Shown here: positions 42,175-52,280 of the stretch, in pieces | How positions within the stretch are numbered: position 1 is the first letter of the stretch | Layout: the number at the start of each line of letters is the position of its first letter | From: an uncultured Lachnospiraceae bacterium | Lineage (GTDB): Bacteria; Bacillota; Clostridia; Lachnospirales; Lachnospiraceae | Direction: 5' to 3' | DNA: 64,000 bases | NCBI GenBank assembly: GCA_947172645.1 | Contig: CAMWBY010000006.1 | Coordinates: 1 to 64,000 of the forward strand | Notes under the pieces: generated by a model | The model's database searches: none | Seen by the model: only the letters and a program-made list of their open reading frames with translations | Told to the model about the DNA's origin: nothing | Program-made: the position numbers and the translations under genes

Positions 42175-44166
42175 TTAACAGTCCGCCACGTCATAGGATA
42201 CCGTAATATCCCTGCCCCCATATAGTTTAAAGTAATTCTGCACGATACGGTCTGTGACAACGCGGATGTTCTCCCTCTCGGTCCCCATCAATACGACAAG
42301 AAACTGTGAACTGCTGTACCGGGTCCCCACATCCACGCCCCGCAGCGACTTACAAATCGACTGCTCCATGCACTGCATGGCAACTTCCATCCGTTCCAAC
42401 CGGATTTCACTGTTATCGGCCGAGAAAAGCGTAAACAGAAGAAGCTGCGTCGGCTGGCTGTTTCTCTTGGAAAACCTTGAAACAAAATCATAAATGTGGG
42501 CAAATTCAGCATATTCTACCTGAAATGCCCCCTGCCTGCTTCCCTGGGTCTTAATCATACCAAGCACCGCTTCCAAATCGCTCTTTGCATGCTCGGGCCT
42601 GCGTATCATGCTGCCGCCTTCGAAAAAGCCATAGCGGACGTCCTGATTCTGTTTCACATGGTAAAGGGCTTTGTCCGCGCGCCTGTACAGCTCTTCAAAA
42701 TCCTGCCCATCCGTCCCCGACACGCTGATACCGATAGAAAGCTGCATTTCCTTAAGCAGGTATGCTTCCTCCTGTTTCCTGGAAAACGCCCGGAGTATTT
42801 CTTCCACCATACCGACCGCCTTGTCTCTGCTTCTAACCCCCTCTGCAAAAAAGAGAAATTCGTCCCCGCCTGACCTGCACACAATCCCCTGCCCACAAAC
42901 CTCACGCAGCACATCCGCCGTCAGCCGCAAGGCATAATCCCCTGCCAGATGTCCATGCGTCCGGTTTACATGCCTGAAATTATCCAAGTCGATTACCATA
43001 AGGGAGCCTCCTGCACCCCGCAGGCCCGCCTCAATCTCATTTACGCCCTTGCGCTTACTCAACACGCCGGTCAGATAATCCGTAGGCGCGTCCAGTACGC
43101 TCTCATTGCCTACGGCATTGCCGTAGATTTTCTCGCTGTCAAAAATCGGGGCCGCCATATCGTCTTCCAACATCCACTGCTTCTCCAGCGCCCCTTCCTT
43201 AACCAGTTCCATAAAAATATCTACCAGGTCCGGGTCCCATTGGGTTCCTTTGCCCCTCTGAAGCTCCTCCATCACCACATCGTCATTCAGCCTTCGCCTG
43301 TAGACGCGATTGCTTGTCATAGCGTCATAAGAGTCCACAAGCCCGATAATCCTGGCCACAAGAGGTATGGATTCCGCCTTAAGCCCTTCAGGATAGCCCT
43401 TACCGTCATACCGCTCATGATGGTACTTCGCTCCCGCACTGACATTTGGAAACATCTTAAAGTCTTTCAATATTTCCGCACCGATGACGGTATGGTCCTT
43501 AATCAGCCTAAATTCCAGGTCTGTCAACTTAAAAGGCTTGTTTAACACGGCATCGGGCACGCCAATTTTTCCCACATCATGCAACATCGCCACATAATAA
43601 ATATTCTGAATCTCTTCCTCGGACCAGCCAAGCCGCTGCGCCAACAATTCCGCATAGACAGCCACGCGCAGGGAATGCCCCTTCGTATAGTCGTCCTTGG
43701 CATCCACCGTATTGGCGACCGTCATAATCGCCTGGATTGTGACCCGTTCCATCTCTCTTGTCTTCTCATCCAGCCTCCGCTGCAAGTCCTTCCGGTAGCC
43801 GTCCAACTCCAAAGTACTCTGAATACGGCTCATCATAATATGCGGTTCAAAAGGCTTGGAAATAAAATCACAGGCACCTACACGGAAGCATTCCACCTCG
43901 GTCTCCGGGCTGCGATCAGCCGTCAGGAAAATAACCGGAATTTTACACCACCGCGCATCTGCCTGCAATGTCTTCATAACCTCAAAACCATCAATTTCCG
44001 GCATGTTAATATCCAATAAAATCAAATCCGGCATATGTCTGTCGAGATATTTGTATGCCTGTTTACCGGAATTTACGGCAACCGCTTTATACCTGTCTCC
44101 TAACAGGTTCTGTGCCGTTGACAGCGTTAGTCTGTCATCATCTACAATCAATATTATTTTTTTCAT
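42175..44166 (-). CDS. Response regulator with HD-GYP and GGDEF domains
   Basis: The 663-residue cytoplasmic protein starts MKKIILIVDDDRLTLSTAQN. Domain order: receiver (1-120; phosphoacceptor Asp in LILLDINMPEIDG), HD-GYP phosphodiesterase (about 140-330; YVAMLHDVGKIGVPD and HHERYDGKGYPEGL), GGDEF cyclase (about 360-520; MVIDLDNFRHVNRTHGHLAG and CRSGGDEFLFF). A C-terminal region of about 130 residues resembles a degenerate GGDEF domain. It can in principle both make and break cyclic di-GMP, controlled by phosphorylation. No histidine kinase is adjacent. It lies between convergent sigG and co-directional sigE. Confidence 0.88.
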   Translation of the reverse strand: MKKIILIVDDDRLTLSTAQNLLGDRYKAVAVNSGKQAYKYLDRHMPDLILLDINMPEIDGFEVMKTLQADARWCKIPVIFLTADRSPETEVECFRVGACDFISKPFEPHIMMSRIQSTLELDGYRKDLQRRLDEKTREMERVTIQAIMTVANTVDAKDDYTKGHSLRVAVYAELLAQRLGWSEEEIQNIYYVAMLHDVGKIGVPDAVLNKPFKLTDLEFRLIKDHTVIGAEILKDFKMFPNVSAGAKYHHERYDGKGYPEGLKAESIPLVARIIGLVDSYDAMTSNRVYRRRLNDDVVMEELQRGKGTQWDPDLVDIFMELVKEGALEKQWMLEDDMAAPIFDSEKIYGNAVGNESVLDAPTDYLTGVLSKRKGVNEIEAGLRGAGGSLMVIDLDNFRHVNRTHGHLAGDYALRLTADVLREVCGQGIVCRSGGDEFLFFAEGVRSRDKAVGMVEEILRAFSRKQEEAYLLKEMQLSIGISVSGTDGQDFEELYRRADKALYHVKQNQDVRYGFFEGGSMIRRPEHAKSDLEAVLGMIKTQGSRQGAFQVEYAEFAHIYDFVSRFSKRNSQPTQLLLFTLFSADNSEIRLERMEVAMQCMEQSICKSLRGVDVGTRYSSSQFLVVLMGTERENIRVVTDRIVQNYFKLYGGRDITVSYDVADC

Positions 44167-44348
44167 TTGCCCTCTCACACACTTTACCCCTGCAGATTGA
44201 ACTGAATAATATTTCCATCCCCGGGAGCTTATCTATGCCATAACCGATACGGTGCGGATATTCCTTAACACCTATTTGTGTCTATGGCAGTACTAAAAGT
44301 TATAACGATATGCACTTAATTATATGATAGCATTCCATACTATAAAAA

Positions 44349-45089
44349 TCAATTGTCTTTACTCATCTCCTTTTTCAGCCTGCGCATTATTTTTTTCTCC
44401 AGACGCGAAATATAAGATTGTGAAATTCCTAACATTTCAGCCACTTCTTTCTGTGTCAGTTCCTTGCCGTCCACGCTGCCGAGCCCAAACCGCAGCCTGA
44501 TAATCGTCTGCTCGCGCTCCGACAGCTTAGCGATGGCTCTCACCAACAGTTTCCGTTCCACTTCGTTCTCTAAATCTTTGTATATGACATCCTCATCAGT
44601 CCCCAGGATATCCGACAATAATAGCTCGTTGCCGTCCCAGTCTACATTTAACGGTTCATCGATGGAAACCTCCATCTTGTGTTTGCTGTTCCTTCTTAAA
44701 TACATCAATATTTCGTTTTCGATGCATCTCGACGCGTAGGTCGCCAGTTTGATATTTTTCCCTGGGTTAAAAGTATTGATGGACTTAATCAGCCCGATTG
44801 TCCCGATGGATATCAAATCTTCTACGCCGACTCCTGTATTGTCAAATTTCTTGGCAATATACACCACCAACCTTAAATTATGTTCTATCAGAATCGATTT
44901 GGCCTCGTCTTCATATTCCGTGCCAAGGTCGCTTATGATTTCATTCTCTCTTGCGCTCTCAAGCGGCGGAGGAAGGACCTCCGTTCCGCCTATGTAATGA
45001 ATGTCTCCCTGTCTTGTCATAAAGAATCTCGTATCTTTATGTACCATCTTAAACTGAATCTTTCCGGGAATTGCCACCTTTAAAACCAT
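44349..45089 (-). CDS. sigE: Sporulation sigma factor E precursor
   Basis: The 246-residue mother-cell sigma factor. A pro-sequence of about 30 residues ends in [13 protein letters not shown], the site where SpoIIGA cleaves in Bacillus. Regions 2-4 follow: [35 protein letters not shown] and the C-terminal [20 protein letters not shown]. It lies 11 bases after spoIIGA, its processing protease, as in other spore formers. The N-terminus is longer than some homologues, but the pro-site position fits. Confidence 0.95.
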   Translation of the reverse strand: MVLKVAIPGKIQFKMVHKDTRFFMTRQGDIHYIGGTEVLPPPLESARENEIISDLGTEYEDEAKSILIEHNLRLVVYIAKKFDNTGVGVEDLISIGTIGLIKSINTFNPGKNIKLATYASRCIENEILMYLRRNSKHKMEVSIDEPLNVDWDGNELLLSDILGTDEDVIYKDLENEVERKLLVRAIAKLSEREQTIIRLRFGLGSVDGKELTQKEVAEMLGISQSYISRLEKKIMRRLKKEMSKDN

Positions 45090-45100
45090 TTTTATTCCTC

Positions 45101-45913
45101 CTAGTCTTCAAATAACCGGGGGTGCAGTATCATCTGGCAGATACTGTCTTCAGATATTCCCGTATTACAGATTGCAACGATTACGTGTTCTCTCCTCACA
45201 GGATTCCCCTGCCCTTCTATGGTTAATGCAGGCAGTTCATAAGCATCAAGAATGCCTCTCTCCCTGCCCACGCTCCTGAAAGGGACGGCATGGTATTTCT
45301 CCGGCACAAAACAGGAATCCAATTGTTCCGCCAGCCCGCCGCTTATCAGGCACACCGGCCCGCCGCTTACCGGGTCTGTCAGTTGGTTGCCCGTATCGAT
45401 AAACGCCTGAAACCTCAATTCACGTCCGAGGGCCGGAACATAGACTGACGCCGTCCGCAGGCAGCTCTCCTTCTTATGCCGAATCGCCATAATAACCTTA
45501 AGCAAAATACTGTATGACACATACTGTGTCACAAGCATGATAAACAGGCTCGCATCACCTTTTAGAACCGTTCTAAGACGGTTCAGAATCCATATCATGA
45601 CGCTTCCCAAAAAAAAACCACAGCCAGCCATCACCAGGCTTGCGTGAATCAGTTTTTTGCCATGACGGATACGGAAAACAACACATAACATGCACATACT
45701 GACAGGGACAGCGCCCACAGCCATCCGGATACCTATCGTTCCAAAGGGTATAAGCATCAGCCCGCAAGCCATCACAGCGCCCACAGCCGCGCCGAACCAG
45801 ATTCTTCTATGCGTGGCAGTACATTTCAGAATCTTTCCGGCCAAGGACAACAGGCACAGGTTACTTGCCGTCTGCAAGATAAAAACACTGTCAATATATA
45901 ATTTGTAATACAC
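45101..45913 (-). CDS. spoIIGA: Sigma-E processing peptidase
   Basis: The 270-residue membrane protease is placed at a GTG start (45913, [20 protein letters not shown]) with GGAGGTGG three bases upstream; the in-frame ATG at 45970 has no such site. The N-terminal half has about five membrane helices. The C-terminal domain has the aspartic-protease motif [20 protein letters not shown]. It cleaves pro-sigma E in the mother cell after a signal from the forespore. A T9 run (45609-45617) encodes FF within a membrane segment. Confidence 0.92.
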   Translation of the reverse strand: MYYKLYIDSVFILQTASNLCLLSLAGKILKCTATHRRIWFGAAVGAVMACGLMLIPFGTIGIRMAVGAVPVSMCMLCVVFRIRHGKKLIHASLVMAGCGFFLGSVMIWILNRLRTVLKGDASLFIMLVTQYVSYSILLKVIMAIRHKKESCLRTASVYVPALGRELRFQAFIDTGNQLTDPVSGGPVCLISGGLAEQLDSCFVPEKYHAVPFRSVGRERGILDAYELPALTIEGQGNPVRREHVIVAICNTGISEDSICQMILHPRLFED

Positions 45914-45937
45914 ATTCCACCTCCGTGCTTCTGCTTT

Positions 45938-45972
45938 ATTATAAGAAAACGGAGATAAATATTCTGTCACAA
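45938..45972 (-). promoter_or_regulatory. Long-spacer promoter of spoIIGA-sigE with a possible Spo0A box
   Basis: Minus strand TTGTGA (45972-45967), 23-base spacer, TATAAT (45943-45938). The long spacer resembles the Spo0A-activated spoIIG promoter of Bacillus (22-base spacer). The -35 region includes TGACAGA, a partial match to the 0A box TGNCGAA. Confidence 0.5.
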
Positions 45973-46015
45973 TCAGGGAGCATTTCCACTATTTTTACAG
46001 ACATTTCATAACAAA

Positions 46016-46044
46016 AAACCACAGGATGCGCTCTCCTGTGGTTT
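46016..46044 (-). terminator. Terminator after ftsZ
   Basis: An 11-bp stem (AAACCACAGGA / TCCTGTGGTTT) with a 7-base loop, followed on the minus strand by TTTTTTG. It separates the dcw cluster from spoIIGA. Confidence 0.85.
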
Positions 46045-46060
46045 ATATTCTATATGTTCT

Positions 46061-47308
46061 TTATTTACTCTTGAGGAAATCCGGAATCTTAAGTGATTTC
46101 TCTTCCACAGAGCTCTTGATGTCCTTGGTCTTATTGATGCCGCTAATGGTCTTAAGCTGCGCGGGATTAGCCTGTCCCACCGGATGACTGCCTGCGTCAA
46201 GCCGCACGCCCGCCGGCTGGCGCATACCGCCGCCCGCATTCGGCGCCGCAAAGTTTCCAAGGTTCACTCCCGGCACCACGCCTACTGTCGGCTTGCCCTG
46301 TAAGGAAGTCGGTGTTATGTATCCGGACTTAAATCCTAAGCCGCTCATCTGCCTTGCCTTCTCTTCGATGCCGGTGGCGATAATCGTAATGTTACAAGTA
46401 TCCGTCATATTCGCATCGTACATCGCACCGAAAATAATATTCACATCGTCGCCCGTCAAATCCTGCACATAGCTTGCCGCGTCGGAAGCGTCCGCCAGGG
46501 AAATATCGCCGGACACATTGATGATGACATGCGTAGCCCCGGAAATCGTCGTCTCAAGCAACGGACTCTCCACAGCCATCTTGACAGCCTCGCTGGCCTT
46601 ATCCTCACCCTTGCCCGAACCAATACCGATATGTGCGATGCCCTTATCCTTCATGACCGTCTGCACGTCGGCAAAATCCAGATTGATAACGGAGGGCACA
46701 TTAATCAAATCGGTAATACCCTGAACCGCCTGCTGGAGCACCTCGTCAGCTTTCTTCAAAGCATCGGGCATGGTTGTCCTTCTGTCAACAATCTCCAATA
46801 ATTTATCGTTCGGAATGACAATGAGCGTATCCACGTTATCTTTAATTTTCTCGATACCCGCCAAAGCGTTCGTCATACGCGCCTTCGCCTCAAAACGGAA
46901 AGGCTTCGTCACGACTCCTACCGTAAGAATCCCCATATCCTTGGCAAGCTTCGCCACTACGGGCGCCGCCCCGGTACCTGTGCCGCCGCCCATACCGCAG
47001 GTGACGAATACCATATCCGCCCCCTTGAGTGCAGCCGCCACCTCATCTGAGCTCTCTTCCGCCGCTTTCTCGCCAATCTCCGGCTTGGCGCCTGCGCCCA
47101 GTCCCTTCGTCAGCTTCTCGCCAATCTGCAAAAGCTTAGGCGCTTTACATAACTGCAACGCCTGCTTGTCCGTGTTGATACCGATAAACTCAACCCCGTC
47201 TATTTTCTCGTCAATCATTCTATTTACAGCATTATTACCTGCCCCTCCCACACCGACGACGATGATTTTAGCAGCAGATTCAGCATCATTTGTCTTAATC
47301 TCAAGCAA
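46061..47308 (-). CDS. ftsZ: Cell-division GTPase FtsZ
   Basis: The tubulin-like protein that forms the Z ring. A TTG start at 47308 ([20 protein letters not shown]) is chosen because GAAGGAGG lies upstream; an ATG at 47344 would precede that site. Motifs: [13 protein letters not shown], the T4 loop [15 protein letters not shown] (residue about 105-118), [20 protein letters not shown] and a C-terminal peptide IPDFLKSK that binds FtsA/ZapA-type partners. It is 415 residues with a Gly-rich linker. It ends the dcw operon at a strong terminator. Confidence 0.96.
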   Translation of the reverse strand: MLEIKTNDAESAAKIIVVGVGGAGNNAVNRMIDEKIDGVEFIGINTDKQALQLCKAPKLLQIGEKLTKGLGAGAKPEIGEKAAEESSDEVAAALKGADMVFVTCGMGGGTGTGAAPVVAKLAKDMGILTVGVVTKPFRFEAKARMTNALAGIEKIKDNVDTLIVIPNDKLLEIVDRRTTMPDALKKADEVLQQAVQGITDLINVPSVINLDFADVQTVMKDKGIAHIGIGSGKGEDKASEAVKMAVESPLLETTISGATHVIINVSGDISLADASDAASYVQDLTGDDVNIIFGAMYDANMTDTCNITIIATGIEEKARQMSGLGFKSGYITPTSLQGKPTVGVVPGVNLGNFAAPNAGGGMRQPAGVRLDAGSHPVGQANPAQLKTISGINKTKDIKSSVEEKSLKIPDFLKSK

Positions 47309-47413
47309 GGTGATTCCTCCTTCTTTGTCCCCATAGACTCTCATAGATTATCATATAATTATTTTCCGAAATTCGCAACCCATTTTTTCTTTTTTCTTCT
47401 CCGAAAAACAAAT

Positions 47414-48256
47414 TTAGTCCTGTTCGAAACTGTATGATTTTGTATCCTCACTGTATTCCCGCATATCCAGGATGCCCTTCTTGTCCGCCAGCCCGGGCAG
47501 AATATACTGTAGTTTCATGATTTTTTCGTCAATAAACTCGCTGTCCCCCAGGGCGACCCTGGCTTCGCCGAACAACAACGTGACTTTATACTCTGCGTCG
47601 AAATAAATCCTGTCGGCAGACATGGAATATTTCTCCAACTGCTGTGAAATATTTAACACTTCGTTAAATACCTCCGGGTTTTCCACAGGCAGAGGCTCAT
47701 GCAGTACCACATGGTCAAATTTAAGTCCCGTCACCTGCGGCACCCCGGCCGTTTTTTCCATGGATGCCTCCACCACGATGCCATCCTTATCAAAATATAC
47801 GTACTGCCCCAGATAGGCCACGTACCCCGCCAGCGCTTTTTCGTATACAATGATACGGATGGTATCATTGGCTTCGACCGTCACATCCATCGTCTGGATA
47901 AAAGGAATGTCATCTACGCCTTTATCCCTGTATTTTAAGGCAAGAAACAGGGAATTATCCCCAAATCTTCCCCCCATCACCATCTCCATAATCTCTTCGT
48001 TGGTATAATGGACATTTCCTTCCACATACACTGTAGTAACCTTATAATTGCGGATGATATAAACCCATCCGCCAATCAGGGCCGCCAGCAAAGCCGCCAA
48101 GGTGGCGGACAGGATAACCGTCCTTTTACCTTTTCCGAAACGCAGCTTCTCCTCTTTTCTTGCTTTACGTTTTGGCGGCTTAAAGTCGCTGTTCTTGACA
48201 AGACGCAGGTTTGTATTTTTCTTTGTTGTTTTTTTGACTGTTTTCTTAGTAGCCAT
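47414..48256 (-). CDS. ftsQ: Division protein FtsQ/DivIB
   Basis: The 280-residue single-pass membrane protein has a basic N-terminal head rich in Lys (TKKTVKKTTKK), a helix near 50-70 (VILSATLAALLAALIGGWVY) and a POTRA-like domain (VTTVYVEGNVHYTNEEIMEM). A beta-domain follows (GYVAYLGQYVYFDKDGIVVE). It links peptidoglycan synthesis to FtsZ through FtsL and DivIC. Its position between murA and ftsZ is standard for this lineage. Confidence 0.88.
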   Translation of the reverse strand: MATKKTVKKTTKKNTNLRLVKNSDFKPPKRKARKEEKLRFGKGKRTVILSATLAALLAALIGGWVYIIRNYKVTTVYVEGNVHYTNEEIMEMVMGGRFGDNSLFLALKYRDKGVDDIPFIQTMDVTVEANDTIRIIVYEKALAGYVAYLGQYVYFDKDGIVVEASMEKTAGVPQVTGLKFDHVVLHEPLPVENPEVFNEVLNISQQLEKYSMSADRIYFDAEYKVTLLFGEARVALGDSEFIDEKIMKLQYILPGLADKKGILDMREYSEDTKSYSFEQD

Positions 48257-48307
48257 CTAATCCTCATGTCAGGAATTTTATATCACAGGAACTGCTTACC
48301 CCGACAG

Positions 48308-49558
48308 TTAAGCCAGTTCCACGTCGGCGCCAAGCCTTCTTAAATTCAGCACGATATCCTCATATCCTCTGTCAATATAGTGTCTGTTCGTCACGATGCT
48401 CGTTCCTTCCGCCGAAAGCGCCGCGATGACAAGCGCCGCGCCGCCGCGCAGTTCCTGTGCCTGCACAATCGCGCCACAGAGCCTGCCGCTGCCATTCACA
48501 TACGCCGTATTGCCACGGACCATGATATTGGCTCCCATCTTATTCAGTTCCCCCACGATGCGGAACCGGTTCTCGAATACCGTCTCTTCTATGCATCCCT
48601 TCCGCCCCGACGCCGCCATCACTGCCATGGCAGGAGACTGCATATCGGTGGGAAACATCGGATAACAGCCCGTCGTCAGCCTGTTGCACGTACTTTCATG
48701 GTCCCTGCCGTCCACGAGAATGCCATCCGGCTCGCAAGTAACCGCAGCTCCCATCCGTACCGCATGGGAAAGTATACTTTCCATATGACATACAGGCGCG
48801 TCCTTCAGGAAAATACGCCCGCCGGCACACATACAGGCACACAAGTAAGTCCCTGCCACGATGCGGTCTGCCGGCACGCGGTATTTCACCGGCTTAAGGG
48901 CTTTCACGCCATGAATCACCAGGCGCCCCGTGCCACTGCCCTCAATCTGCGCACCCGCTTCCTGCAAAAATCCGCATAACGCCTGTATCTCCGGTTCTCT
49001 CGCAGCCGGCTCAATCACGGTCACACCCTCTGCGAGCACAGCGGCAAGAATCAGGTTCTCCGTCACACCCACACTGACAAAAGGCAGCTTAATGGCAGCC
49101 CCTTTCAGCCTGGATGTCTCTGCGCAAAATTCCGTCTCCTTCTCTTCAATCACCACGCCCATCTTCCGAAGTGATTTCAGATGCAAATCAATGGGCCTTG
49201 CCCCAATGACACATCCCCCCGGATATTCCATGCAGACACGCCCCGTCCGGGCGAGCAGCGCCCCCAGAAGCATAATGGAAGAGCGCATCACACACACAGA
49301 ATCCGCAGGCATGTCACACATCGAAAGGCAACACGTATTCACACACACGCATGTACCCTTCCGCTCTACCCTGCAGCCAAGGCTTGTAAGAAGCCGCTGC
49401 ATATGATAGACGTCGGAGATGTCCGGGCAGTTTTCTATCTCACATACCCCGTTTATCAGAAGCGTCGCCGCAAGGATGGGCAGCGATGCATTTTTTGACC
49501 CTTGTACCGTTGTCTGTCCTTCCAGACAGTTACCGCCATAGATACGAATAGCGTCCAT
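48308..49558 (-). CDS. murA: UDP-N-acetylglucosamine 1-carboxyvinyltransferase
   Basis: The 416-residue enzyme performs the first step of peptidoglycan precursor synthesis. Features: IYGGNCLEGQTTVQGSKNAS, CVMRSSIMLLGALLARTG and PGGCVIGARPIDLHLKSLRK with the fosfomycin-reactive Cys present. FPTDMQSPAMAVMAASG and VIAALSAEGTSIV follow near the end. Its location within dcw, after ftsW and before ftsQ, is typical of clostridia. Gaps of 51 and 88 bases to its neighbours suggest one transcript. Confidence 0.95.
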   Translation of the reverse strand: MDAIRIYGGNCLEGQTTVQGSKNASLPILAATLLINGVCEIENCPDISDVYHMQRLLTSLGCRVERKGTCVCVNTCCLSMCDMPADSVCVMRSSIMLLGALLARTGRVCMEYPGGCVIGARPIDLHLKSLRKMGVVIEEKETEFCAETSRLKGAAIKLPFVSVGVTENLILAAVLAEGVTVIEPAAREPEIQALCGFLQEAGAQIEGSGTGRLVIHGVKALKPVKYRVPADRIVAGTYLCACMCAGGRIFLKDAPVCHMESILSHAVRMGAAVTCEPDGILVDGRDHESTCNRLTTGCYPMFPTDMQSPAMAVMAASGRKGCIEETVFENRFRIVGELNKMGANIMVRGNTAYVNGSGRLCGAIVQAQELRGGAALVIAALSAEGTSIVTNRHYIDRGYEDIVLNLRRLGADVELA

Positions 49559-49646
49559 ATTCCTTTACCTCGAATCTAAAAAATATGACCTATTCTATCT
49601 ATATGGTTTTCGGAATAAAAGTTATCTTGTCCGAAAGAATGTTTCG

Positions 49647-50816
49647 TTATAAATCTTTCAGCCGGATTCCTCTGGCAACGCTGAGTACAAGTCCTACCTC
49701 TATCAGCAGGAACATAACCGAAGAACCGCCATAACTGATAAACGGCAGCGATATGCCTGTGTTTGGTATGGTGTTGGTAACCACGGCAATATTCAGGATT
49801 ACCTGGATGGCAATGTGGCCTAACACACCCACCACAAGCAAAGCCCCAAAAAGGTCCGGCGCATTATTTGCAATGACCATAAACCGCCAGATTAACATGA
49901 TGAACATAATAATAACCGCATACCCGCCAAACAGTCCAAGCTCCTCGCAGATAATGGAAAAAATCATATCGTTCTGCGCTTCCGGGAGAAAACCAAGCTT
50001 CTGCATACTGGCTCCCAGTCCTTTGCCAAGTACGCCTCCCGAACCGATGGCATAGAGAGCCTGGATAGTCTGGAATCCCTTGCCGCTGGCATAAGCCTCC
50101 GGGTCAAGCCAGGCCAGAATACGCGCGCCTCTGAAATCCAGGCTGTCTGTCTGGGACGCCTCCGCCATCTTCACAATGGTAAAGACCACCACGGCTCCCG
50201 CCGCAGCCGTGGCGAGCGCAAGCAGGATAAATCGTTTATAATCCGGGCATGACACAAACAGCATAAGCACTGCGATGCCCACCACGATAATCGCCGAACT
50301 TAAGTTCTGGGTAATCCTCCACAGCATCAGGGCAATCGGCATAGGCACTAACATGACTGTCCAAAATCCTTTACGGAAACGTATCTGCTTCCCCATGGTA
50401 CAAATCATGCTCGCCAAAAACAAAATCATACACAGTTTCGCCACCTCCGCAGGCTGCAAGGAGAGCGGCCCTATGTAAAGCCATCTCTTCGCGCCGTGAG
50501 ACTCCTTCCCGAAAGGAATAATCAGCAAAATCAAAACAACTGACACAATATAGCCAATCACGGCAAACCGTTCCCAAAAATGATAGGGGATATTCGCCAC
50601 CACCATCATACAAATCAGCCCAAGTATCGTGGCAAATATCTGCTTTTTCAGGAAATAAGCAGGGTCTCCCCATTCCAAGTTCGCTTCATAGTAACTGGTG
50701 GAATATACCATAACCAACCCGAAGCCCAACAGGAACAGCACGATAAATAATAAGCTGTAATCCATAAAATTTTCACTATTAGATTTCCTTGTGCGGGTAG
50801 AATTTCTCTGCGCCAC
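49647..50816 (-). CDS. ftsW: SEDS glycosyltransferase FtsW/SpoVE
   Basis: The 389-residue protein has about ten membrane helices and SEDS motifs: LLFIVLFLLGFGLVMVYSTS, GAKRWLYIGPLSLQPAEVAK, MLWRITQNLSSAIIVVG and GSGGVLGKGLGASMQKLGFL. Near the end come AQNDMIFSIICEELGLFGGY and GISLPFISYGGSSVM. It polymerises lipid II together with a class B PBP. The sequence cannot separate vegetative FtsW from sporulation SpoVE. It overlaps the end of murD within one base. Confidence 0.92.
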   Translation of the reverse strand: MAQRNSTRTRKSNSENFMDYSLLFIVLFLLGFGLVMVYSTSYYEANLEWGDPAYFLKKQIFATILGLICMMVVANIPYHFWERFAVIGYIVSVVLILLIIPFGKESHGAKRWLYIGPLSLQPAEVAKLCMILFLASMICTMGKQIRFRKGFWTVMLVPMPIALMLWRITQNLSSAIIVVGIAVLMLFVSCPDYKRFILLALATAAAGAVVVFTIVKMAEASQTDSLDFRGARILAWLDPEAYASGKGFQTIQALYAIGSGGVLGKGLGASMQKLGFLPEAQNDMIFSIICEELGLFGGYAVIIMFIMLIWRFMVIANNAPDLFGALLVVGVLGHIAIQVILNIAVVTNTIPNTGISLPFISYGGSSVMFLLIEVGLVLSVARGIRLKDL

Positions 50817-52220
50817 TTATTCTGCTTCCTCCAGTCCATACACAAGTTCTTTAAACAAATTGCCTCTTGCCTCATAATTCGGAAACATCCCCCAGCTTGC
50901 GCAGGCGGGAGACAGCAAAACCGCATCCCCTTCTTTGGCCTGTTCTGTGCAAACCCGGAAAGCTTCCTCGAAGCTGTCCGCCAAGACGATATTTTCCACG
51001 CCATGTCTTCTTGCGCATTCCGCAATTTTCTCTCTTGTCTGTCCGATTAACACCAGACATTTCACTTTGCCGTCAAAGGCTTCTATCCATTCGTCATATT
51101 CACTCTGTTTATCATAACCGCCGCCGATTAACACCGTCGGCCTGTTCATCGCCCGTATACCCTGGATTGCAGCGTCAGGATTGGTTCCTTTGGAATCATT
51201 ATAGTAGTCTACGCCCCGCTTGGACGCCACAAACTCTATCCTGTGTTCCACTGCCTTAAAACGCTTCACCACGGCCAATATGGTTTCCATGGGAACCCCC
51301 ATCGCCTGTGCAATGGCAATTGCCGCCATGACATTCTCCACATTGCACATGCCTACCAGGTTCATATCATGGATGTTCATCAGACTCGTGGCGACACCGT
51401 CCTTCGCCTGACAGATTTCATCTCCGTCCAGGTAAAATCCCTCGTCCAATCTGCGCATCGAGGAAAACCATACTACTTTCGCCGGGCACCTTTCACCGAT
51501 TGCTTTCGTATAGCTATTTTCATAATTGAGCACACAGGTATGCTCTTTCGTCTGATTCATCGTAACCGCCTCTTTGGCGGCCGCATAGTTTTCCATCGTA
51601 TGATGCCTATTGAGATGGTCCGGGGTAATGTTCAGAATTGCCGAAACGTCAGGGCAAAACCGCTCCACCGTCTCCAATTGAAAACTGCTGATTTCCGCCA
51701 CCGTAACGGTATCCTCCGTGGAATCAAGGGCTGTCTTCGTGTAGGGGTTCCCAATGTTGCCTACCACGTCCACATCGCTGTACCATGCAGATATAATCTC
51801 TCCCACCAAAGACGTGGTAGTCGTCTTCCCGTTGGTTCCCGTGATGCCGACCACCCGTCCCTTGCCCAGTCTGTAAGCCAGTTCAATCTCTCCCCAGACA
51901 GGTATGTTCCGCCTGCGGAATGACTCCACAAACTCTGTGTCCGTCGGCACGCCCGGGCTTAGCACCACCAACCTGACTGCCTCCGCCGCTTCCTCTGTCA
52001 GTACGCCGAGCATAATCTCCGCCTCCACACCCTGCGGAAATCTCTCCCTCACTTCTTCCGCCTTTAACTTGTCGTTGGCGTCAAAAAGGATGGGGACCGC
52101 GCCAATATGGTACAATGCCTCTACGGCGCCAACCCCACTAAGCCCAGAGCCGACCACCAACACTTTCCTGCCATGTAATGCCTCTATATCATGTATTCTA
52201 TCCGTGCTCTTGTTATTCAT
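50817..52220 (-). CDS. murD: UDP-N-acetylmuramoylalanine--D-glutamate ligase
   Basis: The Mur ligase adds D-Glu to the stem peptide. It is 467 residues from the ATG at 52220 (MNNKSTDRIHDIEALHG) after GGAGA. Motifs: KVLVVGSGLSGVGAVEALYH, ATP loop VVGITGTNGKTTTTSLVGEI, NITPDHLNRHHTMENYAAAK, HRIEFVASKRGVDYYNDSKG and LLSPACASWGMFPNYEARG. It lies between mraY and ftsW. No murE, murF, murG or murC gene is nearby. Confidence 0.95.
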   Translation of the reverse strand: MNNKSTDRIHDIEALHGRKVLVVGSGLSGVGAVEALYHIGAVPILFDANDKLKAEEVRERFPQGVEAEIMLGVLTEEAAEAVRLVVLSPGVPTDTEFVESFRRRNIPVWGEIELAYRLGKGRVVGITGTNGKTTTTSLVGEIISAWYSDVDVVGNIGNPYTKTALDSTEDTVTVAEISSFQLETVERFCPDVSAILNITPDHLNRHHTMENYAAAKEAVTMNQTKEHTCVLNYENSYTKAIGERCPAKVVWFSSMRRLDEGFYLDGDEICQAKDGVATSLMNIHDMNLVGMCNVENVMAAIAIAQAMGVPMETILAVVKRFKAVEHRIEFVASKRGVDYYNDSKGTNPDAAIQGIRAMNRPTVLIGGGYDKQSEYDEWIEAFDGKVKCLVLIGQTREKIAECARRHGVENIVLADSFEEAFRVCTEQAKEGDAVLLSPACASWGMFPNYEARGNLFKELVYGLEEAE

Positions 52221-52280
52221 ATTAATCTCCATTTTCTTAGGCTGCGTCCTGTGCAGCCTTAGAGTTTCTTAATGTTCAGT

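Noticed and set aside
45609..45617. T9 run in spoIIGA as a phase-variation tract
   Set aside because: In frame, in a core sporulation gene and AT-type; chance FF codons are a simpler explanation.
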